The translations under genes were made by a program, and so were the position numbers. DNA of 64,000 nucleotides from an uncultured Paracoccaceae bacterium (lineage in GTDB: Bacteria; Pseudomonadota; Alphaproteobacteria; Rhodobacterales; Rhodobacteraceae), in contig CANMPD010000014.1 in the NCBI GenBank assembly GCA_947499635.1, positions 1-64,000 on the forward strand. The letters are read 5' to 3'. How positions within the stretch are numbered: the stretch's first letter is position 1; each line of letters opens with the position of its first letter. Shown piece after piece: positions 8,306 to 16,674 of this stretch. Under the pieces are notes generated by a model. The model did not search any database. It was not told the origin of the DNA and was given only the letters and a program-made list of their open reading frames with translations.

Positions 8306-9034
8306 ATGGGCCGCCCACTGCTTTTGCTGTTGGGGGGCTTAGGCCTGTTGGGCTGTGCCATGTTCTCTGTGGGGGGCTATTGGGGCGGCACTGCCCGAAT
8401 TGCGGCGGCGCCTGTGTCTCTGCCTGCGCCAGTTCTGGCCCGGGAGCGTCCGTTTCAGATGGGGGTATTGGGCACCAGTCTAAGCGCCGGAGAGATTTGG
8501 CCCGCGCAATTGGCTCAGCAGCTGGAAACCTGTCTGGGGGTGCCGGTGGCCCTGCAGGTCACAGCGCGAGGCGGGGCGACCAGTGATTGGGGCGCACAGC
8601 AGCTGCGCACAGAGCGACCCGGTGCGATGGATCTGGTCTTGGTAGAGTTTCTCGCCAATGACAGCGATCTGCGCCGCAAGATCTGGCCCTGGACCTCAGC
8701 GCAGATCCACCGTGATATTGTGCAAATGCTGCCTGCACAGCGGGTGATCTTGCTGAACCTCAACCCGATCTATGGGCTGCGCCGCGCTGCGCGTCCCGCT
8801 TACGGGGTTTACCTGCGCTCTTATCGGCGGCTGGCAAGAGAGTTTGCGCATATTGGCTTTGCAGATCTACGCCCGCAGTGGCGGCAGGGTCTGCAGAACC
8901 GATCGCGTGCGCAGGCCATTCCGGATGGGCTGCATCCAACCTCTGAGGTGGCTGCACAGATCAACACCGCGCCGTTGTTGCGGGAAATTTCACATCTCTA
9001 TCAAATACCTAACTGTCAAACCAACGCCTCTTAG
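8306..9034 (+). CDS. SGNH/GDSL hydrolase, predicted lipoprotein
   Basis: This 242-residue protein has a hydrophobic N-terminus ending in LLGLLGC-like residues, a lipobox with Cys17, so it is probably anchored in the periplasm. SGNH blocks follow: GTSLSAG with the nucleophile Ser near residue 58, GGATSDWG at about 89-96 as the Gly block, FLANDSD at about 115-121 carrying the Asn block, and DGLHPT at 207-212 supplying Asp and His. The family hydrolyses or transfers ester groups, including acetyl groups on polysaccharides. The start at 8306 lies 4 bp after the acetyltransferase stop and has GAGG upstream; a longer frame from 8198 would lie inside the neighbour. Its likely role is O-acetyl editing of the polymer, which is inferred from context. 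Confidence 0.83.
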   Translation: MGRPLLLLLGGLGLLGCAMFSVGGYWGGTARIAAAPVSLPAPVLARERPFQMGVLGTSLSAGEIWPAQLAQQLETCLGVPVALQVTARGGATSDWGAQQLRTERPGAMDLVLVEFLANDSDLRRKIWPWTSAQIHRDIVQMLPAQRVILLNLNPIYGLRRAARPAYGVYLRSYRRLAREFAHIGFADLRPQWRQGLQNRSRAQAIPDGLHPTSEVAAQINTAPLLREISHLYQIPNCQTNAS

Positions 9035-9157
9035 ATGGGGTCGGCACGCCAGCTGTTCTGGGGGTGTTGCACAGGGCGCGCGCGCCGTGGTTGGAAATTT
9101 TGAAGGCGGCTTTGGCAGGATGAGGGCCATTCGAAACCTCACCAGAGAGATGTGCAA

Positions 9158-9430
9158 ATGTCTGACCCGTTTAAATCCCTACAGCCAGGGCTGGAAAGTC
9201 CGGCCATGCAGCTTCGCAGCCTGACCCCCAGTGATGTCACCGATTTAGACCGCCCCACCCGAGGGCTGTATCTGGGCAGCGGCGGCACAGTTGTGGTGAC
9301 CCTTGTGGGGGATGCGACACAGGACAAGGTGACGCTGGTCAATCTGGCAGCAGGCGGGGTGCATGGGTTGCGGGTAAAACGCCTATGGGCCACGGGCACG
9401 GATGCGGCTGATATCGTGGGGGTCTACTAA
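9158..9430 (+). CDS. Head-spike base protein, RCAP_rcc01079-like
   Basis: This 90-residue protein reads MSDPFKSLQPGLESPA, then a LTPSDVTDLDRPTRGLYLG segment, a short beta region with GGTVVVTLVGD, and ends in RLWATGTDAADIVGVY. From memory of the family, this matches the small spike-base proteins typified by rcc01079 of the R. capsulatus gene transfer agent, where the base joins the head spike to the capsid and the partner fibre binds recipient capsule. The ATG at 9158 follows an AGAGAG stretch. Its stop overlaps the start of the 869-residue fibre (TAATG), so the two are coupled. No capsid, portal or tail gene is present in the window. The alternative is a domesticated spike used for a non-particle purpose. 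Confidence 0.75.
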   Translation: MSDPFKSLQPGLESPAMQLRSLTPSDVTDLDRPTRGLYLGSGGTVVVTLVGDATQDKVTLVNLAAGGVHGLRVKRLWATGTDAADIVGVY

Positions 9431-12039
9431 TGGCGGCGCTTTCAGGTGGGTTTTTCTCGGGGGGCACGGCGGCAACCCTAACGGCGCGCGCAGATGGCAG
9501 CACACGGGTGGCACATGCCAATCTGGCCTCGGTACGCTATTCACTGGATGCAGGCGTTACATGGCTTGGGCCGGTTGCGGCCAGCGGGGGTGAGGTGATC
9601 TTGCCAACGTCGCCGGGGGACAGTGTCTTGGTCGATCCTGTTGGCTATTTGGGCACACAGGTGCCGGGTTATCTGCTGGACACCACCACGTTGGCAGGGT
9701 CATTGCAATTTCCCTCGGGCAACGGGCGCGCGGGGTCGCATGATCTGGGGCAGATGGGCGCGATCTGGCAGCCGTCTGAAGTGATCACGCTGACGCTGAC
9801 AGGTGTGGTGTTTTACGCGGAACTGGGCCTTGATTTGCATAAACGCATCTGCCGCTCTGTTGATTTCGCCTATGCGGATCATTTTGAGATTATGGGCAAT
9901 GGTTGGGGGCCTGGACAAACATTTGGCGTGCGTCTGCGCGATGCCAATGCCGCCACCAACCCGGGGTGTTTTGAAATCCGCTATCTGGGCGGCGGCGGGG
10001 CAACCGTGAGTATGGTGACCCCCGAATGGACAGAGCAAGAATGTGCTTTATTTGTCCGCGTCGTTCGGTCTGGTTCTAGTAAAATCTGGGAATTTGGCTG
10101 GATTGGCCGGGACGGCACGGTTCACAGCACGACCGAAACGGTCAATTCAGTCTCTATTTCAGAGCCTGTTGGTGGCGGATATGGTATTGGGGCCATTCTG
10201 TCTTCGGGTGCCGCGATCACTGCTGATGGCGGCGAAGCCGGGGCTGGCTTGCGCTGGCCGGGGCGTATTGGGCGGATTATGCGTACGGGCTATGATGGCT
10301 CTGATACATCCAACACAGATCCAACAACAGTGGCCGATCTGGTGGGGCTTTTTGTGGATGGGGATGCTGTTGCGGATCTGGCGGCGGTTGGCAATGGCAA
10401 TTTGCGCTACTATCGCGATTTCGGAATAGGCCTTGATGCCCCCTTTGATTATCAAACAGGTGCGGCGCAATTGAATGACACCGGTACGACCTATGTGTCT
10501 GGGGCGGATCAGACGCGCCGAGGCACACCGTTTGGCACCTCCCTGCGGATCACATCCCCCACGGTGGACGGGACGTTTTGTGCGGTGCTTCCGTCACAAT
10601 CGACTGCGCCCCTTGAGGTGACTGTCGATGCCGAGGGTCATGAGGGTGAAACCGTTCAGCTGCGCGCCTTCTATCCAGATGGCACATGGGCGACAGAATA
10701 TGTTGATCTTGGTGTGGTCACAGATGGAGTGGCATCGGGCACCATTACGTTGCCTCTGTCACGCGGTGGCGGGTATTTCCTGCAAGCACGGCTTTCTGAG
10801 GGTGCTGCAAGCGTCACGTCGTTTGATCGGGTTTATGTGGGCTATGCCATTGGTCTGCTTGGTCAAAGCCAGTGCGATAATGCCATGGCTGGCGGTTTGC
10901 AGGGCTATACAGAGGTGTTGAACACAGCAGGCAATGCAGTGTTTGTCACCAATGATTGGCAGGACGATGACAATGCCACGCCATCTGTGTACCCCGGTGC
11001 ACAGCAGGCCAATCGCATCGGTGTGGTGGATGATTATTGGACCAATCATGGCCCCATTCGCGCCTTTGCAAACCAGATGGCGCAGTTCACAGATGCGCCG
11101 ATTTGTCTGGTGGATCTGTCTGTCAAGGAAACCGGTCGTGCGCTGCTTTATGCGGATGATGGGACAAACACGGCAGCAGGCACGGGGTCGCGGTCTTGGC
11201 AGCAATTGCGCGATAAGATTGACCTGATGGGGGGACGTCTGTCTGCGGTTGTTGACCAATGGGTGACCTCTGATGCGGTGCGCACGCATTACGCCGATAT
11301 GATCGAAGAACTCTATCGCGGCGGCACGTCTCTTGCGGGAAACAATAGCCTGACCGATATCCTAGAGAGCGGTTTTGCCTATGCCTATAACCCGCCAACC
11401 CGTCACGTTTGGACAGGGGCGACAGATGGCAGCGACAACCTTTATATAAATAACCCAAATGCTCGCCGTGCCGAAGGGGTGGCACGTGCGCAATCACTGG
11501 GGCTGACGGTTGGTCCGCCGTCTTGTGATTACCAGATTGAGACAGGCGCAGGACCACATGCGGATAGCACAAGCGTGATGGGATCGCCCTTGTTGATGGT
11601 GCGTGTGGCGATCGGCGCGGCGCGTGCGCTTGGGCTGGATGGGTCGCAAAACCCCTATTGGTCCACGGATCTGGTGCGTGTGGGCAATCGGATCACCATC
11701 ACGCCGGTGTTGCCAAACGGCGGTACACTGACGTCACCTGCGCCCGCGGCGCTGCGGTCATGGAAAGTCGATGGCAGCTATGAGGGGTTCACGGCAACGC
11801 TTACAGAGGGTGCAGTGGTGTTGACCAAAGACAGTGGTGACTGGTCCAGCGGAGAGGTCGTGGAGCTGAACCCCAACGGCCAAGGCCGCGCAGCCGGCGA
11901 CGCCACGGACGAGACCGCGATTGTTGACGGGGTTTGCTACGAGAGTTGGACGCGCGATATCCTGGGGCGTGGCCTGCCGGTGACGGGCGGGGTCACAGAC
12001 GGGCGCTGGCATCCGGATTTCACGGCAACGGTGACGTAA
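9430..12039 (+). CDS. Large spike-fibre-like protein with sialate O-acetylesterase-like SGNH domain
   Basis: This 869-residue protein has no signal peptide and is translationally coupled to the spike base. Residues 1-80 are a beta-rich attachment region. Residues about 90-285 form a jelly-roll-like region. Residues about 380-465 look like the beta-sandwich that precedes the esterase in sialate O-acetylesterase (SASA) proteins. This leads into GLLGQSQC (GQSQ at 478-481, in place of the usual GQSN), giving candidate nucleophile Ser480. GPHADS at 708-713 supplies a candidate His710. A beta-rich tail follows (about 745-869). The position matches rcc01080, the capsule-binding fibre of the R. capsulatus GTA. 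Enzymatic activity is inferred; a purely binding role is possible because one SGNH block departs from consensus. Confidence 0.68.
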   Translation: MAALSGGFFSGGTAATLTARADGSTRVAHANLASVRYSLDAGVTWLGPVAASGGEVILPTSPGDSVLVDPVGYLGTQVPGYLLDTTTLAGSLQFPSGNGRAGSHDLGQMGAIWQPSEVITLTLTGVVFYAELGLDLHKRICRSVDFAYADHFEIMGNGWGPGQTFGVRLRDANAATNPGCFEIRYLGGGGATVSMVTPEWTEQECALFVRVVRSGSSKIWEFGWIGRDGTVHSTTETVNSVSISEPVGGGYGIGAILSSGAAITADGGEAGAGLRWPGRIGRIMRTGYDGSDTSNTDPTTVADLVGLFVDGDAVADLAAVGNGNLRYYRDFGIGLDAPFDYQTGAAQLNDTGTTYVSGADQTRRGTPFGTSLRITSPTVDGTFCAVLPSQSTAPLEVTVDAEGHEGETVQLRAFYPDGTWATEYVDLGVVTDGVASGTITLPLSRGGGYFLQARLSEGAASVTSFDRVYVGYAIGLLGQSQCDNAMAGGLQGYTEVLNTAGNAVFVTNDWQDDDNATPSVYPGAQQANRIGVVDDYWTNHGPIRAFANQMAQFTDAPICLVDLSVKETGRALLYADDGTNTAAGTGSRSWQQLRDKIDLMGGRLSAVVDQWVTSDAVRTHYADMIEELYRGGTSLAGNNSLTDILESGFAYAYNPPTRHVWTGATDGSDNLYINNPNARRAEGVARAQSLGLTVGPPSCDYQIETGAGPHADSTSVMGSPLLMVRVAIGAARALGLDGSQNPYWSTDLVRVGNRITITPVLPNGGTLTSPAPAALRSWKVDGSYEGFTATLTEGAVVLTKDSGDWSSGEVVELNPNGQGRAAGDATDETAIVDGVCYESWTRDILGRGLPVTGGVTDGRWHPDFTATVT

Positions 12040-12293
12040 GGCACCCAATGGATCGGGCAAATTTTGGTTCATCCCCAAGAGAGTCAACCCTGTACCTCAG
12101 GTTTGAATTTATTGGGGCTGAATTGTGAGGCTTTTGCGTCTGTTATGCCTCTGTAGCGTGCCGCGTTGGCTGATCTCAGCCGGATCTGCGCCCGATTGCA
12201 ACGCGGATACGGTCTGCACGTTGACAGGTGGAAATATGTGTCGTTATCAGCAGTTATATCTTTCATTTACACATTGATTGGATTTGGATTGTG

Positions 12294-13451
12294 ATGACAC
12301 TTGGGGATAAGCTTGCGCTAGAAGGCGGCCGGCCGTCCGGATTTGATTATATGCGGATCATCTTGTCGGTTCTGGTGCTGTTCGTGCACAGCTTTGGCCA
12401 CACATTGACCTTTCCGGTTGAACATCAGCTGCTGTTTTTTGCTTTCCCTGCCAATATCATACCGCCGACGATTTTACCGATGTTCTTTGCCCTATCCGGT
12501 TTTCTGGTCGCGGGCAGCATGTATCGCTGTGCGTCTTTGGTCAAATTCCTGGGTCTGCGGGTGATGCGGATTTATCCGGCTTTGGCGATGGAAATCTTGC
12601 TGACGGCGTTTTTGCTGGGGCCTTTTGTGACGTCACTGTCTTTGGGTGAGTATTTTACCGACCAGGGTTTCTTTCGCTATCTGTTGAATGTCACCGGTCA
12701 CACCACCCAGTATTTGCCGCATACATTTACCACCAACCCGGTGCCGGATAAGGCCAATGTGCAGCTTTGGACCGTCCCTTACGAGTTGTATTGCTATATG
12801 GCGCTGGCGGTCTTGATCCTTGTGGGGGGGAAAACCCATCGCATCGTGTTTCCGATCGCCTTTGTCTTGTTGGCTGCCCTGCTGTGCTATGATGCGGGCG
12901 AAATCAACTTTGGCCGCTTTATTGCGGGATCTGGCCGTGCGCGTGGGCCTGGGCTGGTGCTGTGTTTCCTCGCGGGGGTGTTGTTTTATGTGTACCGCGA
13001 CAAGATCCCTTATTCACGAGGCATCACGATCGGGCTGATCGCGGGCATCGTTGTCTTTCGTCTTTTGGGTGAAGTCTTGGGCGACGGGCAGGGGATGTGG
13101 TTCCGGTTGGGCAGTCTGGTCTCTTTGGTTCTGAGCGTCTGCTTGACGCCTTATCTGGGGCTGATGAACCCCCGCCGGATTGCAGCCCTGCGCCACGCAG
13201 ATCTGTCTTATGGGATCTTTTTGTATCACGGCATCGTACAGCAGACATTGATCTATGTGTGGCCATCGCAAATGGGGTGGTTCACCTGTTTTGTCACGTC
13301 ACTTATCGTGACAACAGTCATTGCGCATTTCTCATGGACATTGGTGGAAAAGCCGGTGCTGCAAAAGAAAGGCATCCTGAACCAGATTGAAGCAAAGTGG
13401 ATGCAGTGGTGTGACCGTAACCTCAGCAAGGTGCAAAAACAGCGCGGCTGA
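12294..13451 (+). CDS. Acyltransferase family 3 membrane protein (OafA-like)
   Basis: This 385-residue polytopic protein has about ten membrane helices. The N-terminal signature FDYMRIILSVLVLFVHSF (residues 18-35) carries Arg21 and the catalytic-type His32 of the AT3 family, and the sequence ends in a basic cytoplasmic tail. AT3 proteins move acyl groups, most often acetyl, from a cytoplasmic donor across the membrane to sugars in the periplasm. The ATG at 12294 directly precedes the conserved helix; a GTG at 12228 would add 22 residues. It closes the plus-strand polysaccharide run, downstream of the spike pair, and is followed by tandem repeats and a strong bidirectional terminator. With the hexapeptide enzyme at 7780 it gives the locus two separate acylation routes. 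Confidence 0.85.
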   Translation: MTLGDKLALEGGRPSGFDYMRIILSVLVLFVHSFGHTLTFPVEHQLLFFAFPANIIPPTILPMFFALSGFLVAGSMYRCASLVKFLGLRVMRIYPALAMEILLTAFLLGPFVTSLSLGEYFTDQGFFRYLLNVTGHTTQYLPHTFTTNPVPDKANVQLWTVPYELYCYMALAVLILVGGKTHRIVFPIAFVLLAALLCYDAGEINFGRFIAGSGRARGPGLVLCFLAGVLFYVYRDKIPYSRGITIGLIAGIVVFRLLGEVLGDGQGMWFRLGSLVSLVLSVCLTPYLGLMNPRRIAALRHADLSYGIFLYHGIVQQTLIYVWPSQMGWFTCFVTSLIVTTVIAHFSWTLVEKPVLQKKGILNQIEAKWMQWCDRNLSKVQKQRG

Positions 13452-13549
13452 TAGGTCGTGACCGTGTTGATGTGAATAAGAGGCCGCGTACATACAACCA
13501 AGCACAGCAGCTATATGTGAACAGGTACAGGCGAACACGTATAGGCAGC

Positions 13550-13582
13550 AGACACAGGCCAGACACGGGCCAGACACAGGCG
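13550..13582. repeat. Three tandem 11-bp repeats
   Basis: AGACACAGGCC, AGACACGGGCC and AGACACAGGCG follow one another at 13550-13560, 13561-13571 and 13572-13582. They lie in the spacer between the acyltransferase gene and the terminator hairpin. No function is evident. Confidence 0.7.
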
Positions 13583-13607
13583 GACATGGGGGTCACTTAG
13601 ATGACGC

Positions 13608-13636
13608 AAAAGGGGGGCACATATGGCCCCCCTTTT
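13608..13636. terminator. Strong bidirectional rho-independent terminator
   Basis: AAAAGGGGGGC (13608-13618) pairs with GCCCCCCTTTT (13626-13636) around a 7-base loop. The A-run and T-run flank the GC stem on both strands, serving the plus-strand acyltransferase and the minus-strand 877-residue gene that converge here. Confidence 0.9.
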
Positions 13637-13673
13637 TATGTCTGTCTTATCGTGTTTCGGCTTATGCGCGCAT

Positions 13674-16307
13674 TCAGGTCTGCGATGCCTTGGCCTTGCG
13701 TGCGCGGGGTTCGCGCACCCACTCGTCAAAGTAGTCAAAGGCGCGTTTGCCCATATAGGCGACCAAGAACGAAATCGGCACCGAAAAGACCACCGCCTCA
13801 AAGTTGGGCAATGCCAGCGAGGTGTAGCGGGCGACATATGTCACCGCGTGATGGAGCAGATAGACAAACAAGGTCAGCCCTGCCGCCTGTTGCAATGCCC
13901 GGTTTAGGCCGCGTGGCAGGGTAATATGTAGACCACTGACCAATAGGGCCACCGAGATGTTCAGCAAGACAACCGTGTAAAAGGCGACCTCTAGCTGCAT
14001 CAAAAGTGCGCTGTTCCAGATCGTGATGGCAAAGATGATAGGGATCTGCCAGGCTTTCTGACGTATATGGATCATCCAACCCGCAAAGAACAGCGGCAGG
14101 CATTCTAAAAACCCGTGGCTGCCCACATGGGGGATCGGCCATAGGATATGGCGCCCGTCGCTTTGACCGGTCAGCACCATATTGGTAATCGCAATCAGAC
14201 AGACCAGAGACAGACCAAAGGGCAGCACAAAGGGTGCATGGGTCAAGCTTGTGCGCAAATAAGGCACGGCGGCAAAGGCCAAGAGCATCAAGACCAGCTT
14301 GAAATAAAGACCTACGAACCAATACACGATCAAGAAGGACGAGCTGTCCACCCAGATGTGATAATCTCCCATCAAGAGATAGAATTTCCACGGCACCTCG
14401 TCGCGGCCGAGATTATAGGTGACCATAATCAGGAAATAGAGCGGGATAATCGGGTAAAGCATCTGCCATGCAATGGATTTGGCTTGACCTTTTTTGATGC
14501 TTGGGAACTGGAAGCGCGCGGCAGAATAGCCCATCAAGGTGATCAAAATCCAGGTGCCGCCATAAAGCGGATAGTTGCTGGCGTGTTGGGCAACAATCAG
14601 ACAGATCGCGGCCAAGCGCAGCAGAACATCCATGTTCAACTGCCCCCATTTAGCACCGTCTTTTTTCGGGGTCAGGGCCTCAAGCTCGGACAATTTCATG
14701 TCTTCCCAGCGTTGGGGCGCATGACCAAGATGCTCTTCGAGGGCCATTTGCACCTGAAGGTAGCTTAGGGAATCTCCGCCCAGCGAGTTGAAGCTGTCGT
14801 TGGGGCCGACCGTGCGGCTGCGGGTGGCATGGGCCAGAACTTCGCTGATGCTGACCTCAGAAGAGGGCAGGGCATTTGCCTCGTCCTGCGCCAGAGCTTC
14901 GGCGGCAATACGCTGCAGGGCGGGGCGGTCGGTCTTGCCAGAGGCCAACAGCGGCAGCTCTGCAAGAGGGGCAATGTGTAGGACCGACAGGGGCAAATCA
15001 TATTCGTCAGAGACAATCTGGCGGACAGTCTCGCCTTGGTCGGCCTCGCGGTGCAGCAGCACCAGTTTGTCATGGACTGCGACCGCTTCGGTTGGGTGGC
15101 CATGGCGGGCCAGCAGGGCCTCGATTTGATCAAGGCTAAGGCGCAGACCAAAGATTTTCACAAAGCGCTTCATCCGGCCCACAATGCGGAAGAACCCGTC
15201 TGTGGTGCGTTCGGCAATATCGCCGGTCTTAAGCGCGGGGGTTTCGGCGGCACGCGACAGATCTTCGCGACACTGGCCATAGCCCATCATGACATTGGGG
15301 CCTTCATAGACCAATTCACCCGCAACATTGCTGGCGGTGATTTCGGCGCCATCTTCATCGGCGATCCATAGCTTGCCGCCGGGCACGGCCTGGCCGATGG
15401 TATCGGCTGCGGCGGGTAGGCTTTTGGGTGGCACCCAAGAGATGCGTGGTGCAGCTTCGGTTTGACCGTACATCAGCACCAAATCCCACCCCTGCGTCGA
15501 TCCAGCGGTGGCAAAGCGGCGGGCGGTTTCGGGCTCGAGCCGGCCACCGGCCTGAGTGATATACCGCAGGCTTGGGGCCTGTGTCGGCGCGTTTTTCAAA
15601 AAGCCCGAGCTTTCCAGCAAATCAAACTGATGTGGAACCAGCGCCAGGCTGGTGGCTTTTGTGGCTTGGAACACATCCCAGAATTGTGGCTCTACTACGG
15701 AGTCATCATTCAGCACCAATGCCGCACCCCGTGCCAGATAGGAATTCAGCACCGATAGGCCGTAGGAATAAAACAGCGGCAGGGTCAACATCGCGCGGTC
15801 TTGGTTGGTGAGCTCAAGATACTCGGCGATGGAGTCCGCGTTGGAATGAATGTTCTGCGCTGACAGGCGGACCAGTTTGGGGTCACCGGTGCTGCCGGAC
15901 GTGGACAGCAGAATACTCAGGTCCGGATGAGGCGCAGATACGTTGGGGTCGGTTGCAACCGTATTGCGGTGCAACGCCAAAGGCCCATCACGGGTTTCAC
16001 GTCGAATCAAAATTTCGGGAGTGTAAACTTTTTGCAGCGGCGTCTCGGGGCCTGCGTGGCCCGGCTCAACCAACACCACGGGTAGACCAGATTGCAAAGC
16101 CCCCAGATACGCAGCGATAGAGTCGGTGCTTGTTTCAAATTCAAGAGCCAAGAGACAAGCAGGATTCGCGGCTGCGTAAGTCTTGATTTGTTCAGCCCAA
16201 TCTTGAGCGGCCTGATCCAACTCACCGTAACTAATCTGCGTTTTATCCGATAAAATCAACGCTGGATCAGAGGCGGGATGAAGAGATAAATTCCAAAAAT
16301 AGGACAT
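13674..16307 (-). CDS. Adenylation-carrier-membrane acyltransferase fusion protein
   Basis: This 877-residue protein joins three activities. Residues 1-475 are an ANL adenylation domain with the P-loop STSGSTGDPK (135-144), YGQTE (280-284), TGDIAE (361-366), the hinge GRMKRFVKIFG (377-387) and the late catalytic Lys in LASGKTDRP (about 458). Residues about 485-545 are a carrier domain with SLGGDSLS, where Ser513 would take phosphopantetheine. Residues about 557-865 are an acyltransferase-3-like membrane domain beginning LLRLAAICLIVAQHAS (His575). The likely sequence is activation of an acyl or amino acid, loading on the carrier and transfer across the membrane to a glycan. The substrate is unknown. 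It is preceded by a 367-bp spacer, so it may have its own promoter. Confidence 0.85.
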   Translation of the reverse strand: MSYFWNLSLHPASDPALILSDKTQISYGELDQAAQDWAEQIKTYAAANPACLLALEFETSTDSIAAYLGALQSGLPVVLVEPGHAGPETPLQKVYTPEILIRRETRDGPLALHRNTVATDPNVSAPHPDLSILLSTSGSTGDPKLVRLSAQNIHSNADSIAEYLELTNQDRAMLTLPLFYSYGLSVLNSYLARGAALVLNDDSVVEPQFWDVFQATKATSLALVPHQFDLLESSGFLKNAPTQAPSLRYITQAGGRLEPETARRFATAGSTQGWDLVLMYGQTEAAPRISWVPPKSLPAAADTIGQAVPGGKLWIADEDGAEITASNVAGELVYEGPNVMMGYGQCREDLSRAAETPALKTGDIAERTTDGFFRIVGRMKRFVKIFGLRLSLDQIEALLARHGHPTEAVAVHDKLVLLHREADQGETVRQIVSDEYDLPLSVLHIAPLAELPLLASGKTDRPALQRIAAEALAQDEANALPSSEVSISEVLAHATRSRTVGPNDSFNSLGGDSLSYLQVQMALEEHLGHAPQRWEDMKLSELEALTPKKDGAKWGQLNMDVLLRLAAICLIVAQHASNYPLYGGTWILITLMGYSAARFQFPSIKKGQAKSIAWQMLYPIIPLYFLIMVTYNLGRDEVPWKFYLLMGDYHIWVDSSSFLIVYWFVGLYFKLVLMLLAFAAVPYLRTSLTHAPFVLPFGLSLVCLIAITNMVLTGQSDGRHILWPIPHVGSHGFLECLPLFFAGWMIHIRQKAWQIPIIFAITIWNSALLMQLEVAFYTVVLLNISVALLVSGLHITLPRGLNRALQQAAGLTLFVYLLHHAVTYVARYTSLALPNFEAVVFSVPISFLVAYMGKRAFDYFDEWVREPRARKAKASQT

Positions 16308-16674
16308 TTTAGGCGGTCTTTCTTAAATCCCGTGAGGGTCTTTACGTCTGTTTCACAGCAGCAAATCGAGGTCTGGTGTGGTCAAATCTCAGGTTGTAAT
16401 GCGTTGCTTTGAACGGGCATCTTTTGTTGGCGCTTTTATGCCTGCACCTGCGTTGGTACAAATTTGTGAATAAAGGTTTTTACTTTGTGCATTCAGGGTA
16501 GAACCTTGGTTAACACATTACAACATGTGATCCCATGTTACTTGTCCTGATAGGGGGATTATTGCCGACCACTGCATCTATTTACGTCAGGCGCTTGAAT
16601 AAGGTGCAAGACGTGCTGAAACGAACATCAGGTTGCCCTGTCTTCAATCATGTCTTCAATTATTTCTTGCGCCC
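16308..16674. other. Intergenic spacer upstream of the adenylation-acyltransferase fusion
   Basis: No convincing gene is present on either strand. It should hold the promoter of the minus-strand fusion gene. A small dyad, AACATG/CATGTT, lies near 16523-16541, and GTCTTCAAT occurs twice near 16642-16660. I saw no terminator after the aldo/keto reductase gene. Confidence 0.5.

Noticed and set aside
7780-12039. Prophage interpretation of the spike pair
   Set aside because: No integrase, terminase, capsid, portal, tail or lysis gene is present, and the neighbours are polysaccharide genes.
13550-13582. Tandem 11-bp repeats considered as a CRISPR-like or iteron array
   Set aside because: There are no spacers, only three units, and no replication gene nearby.
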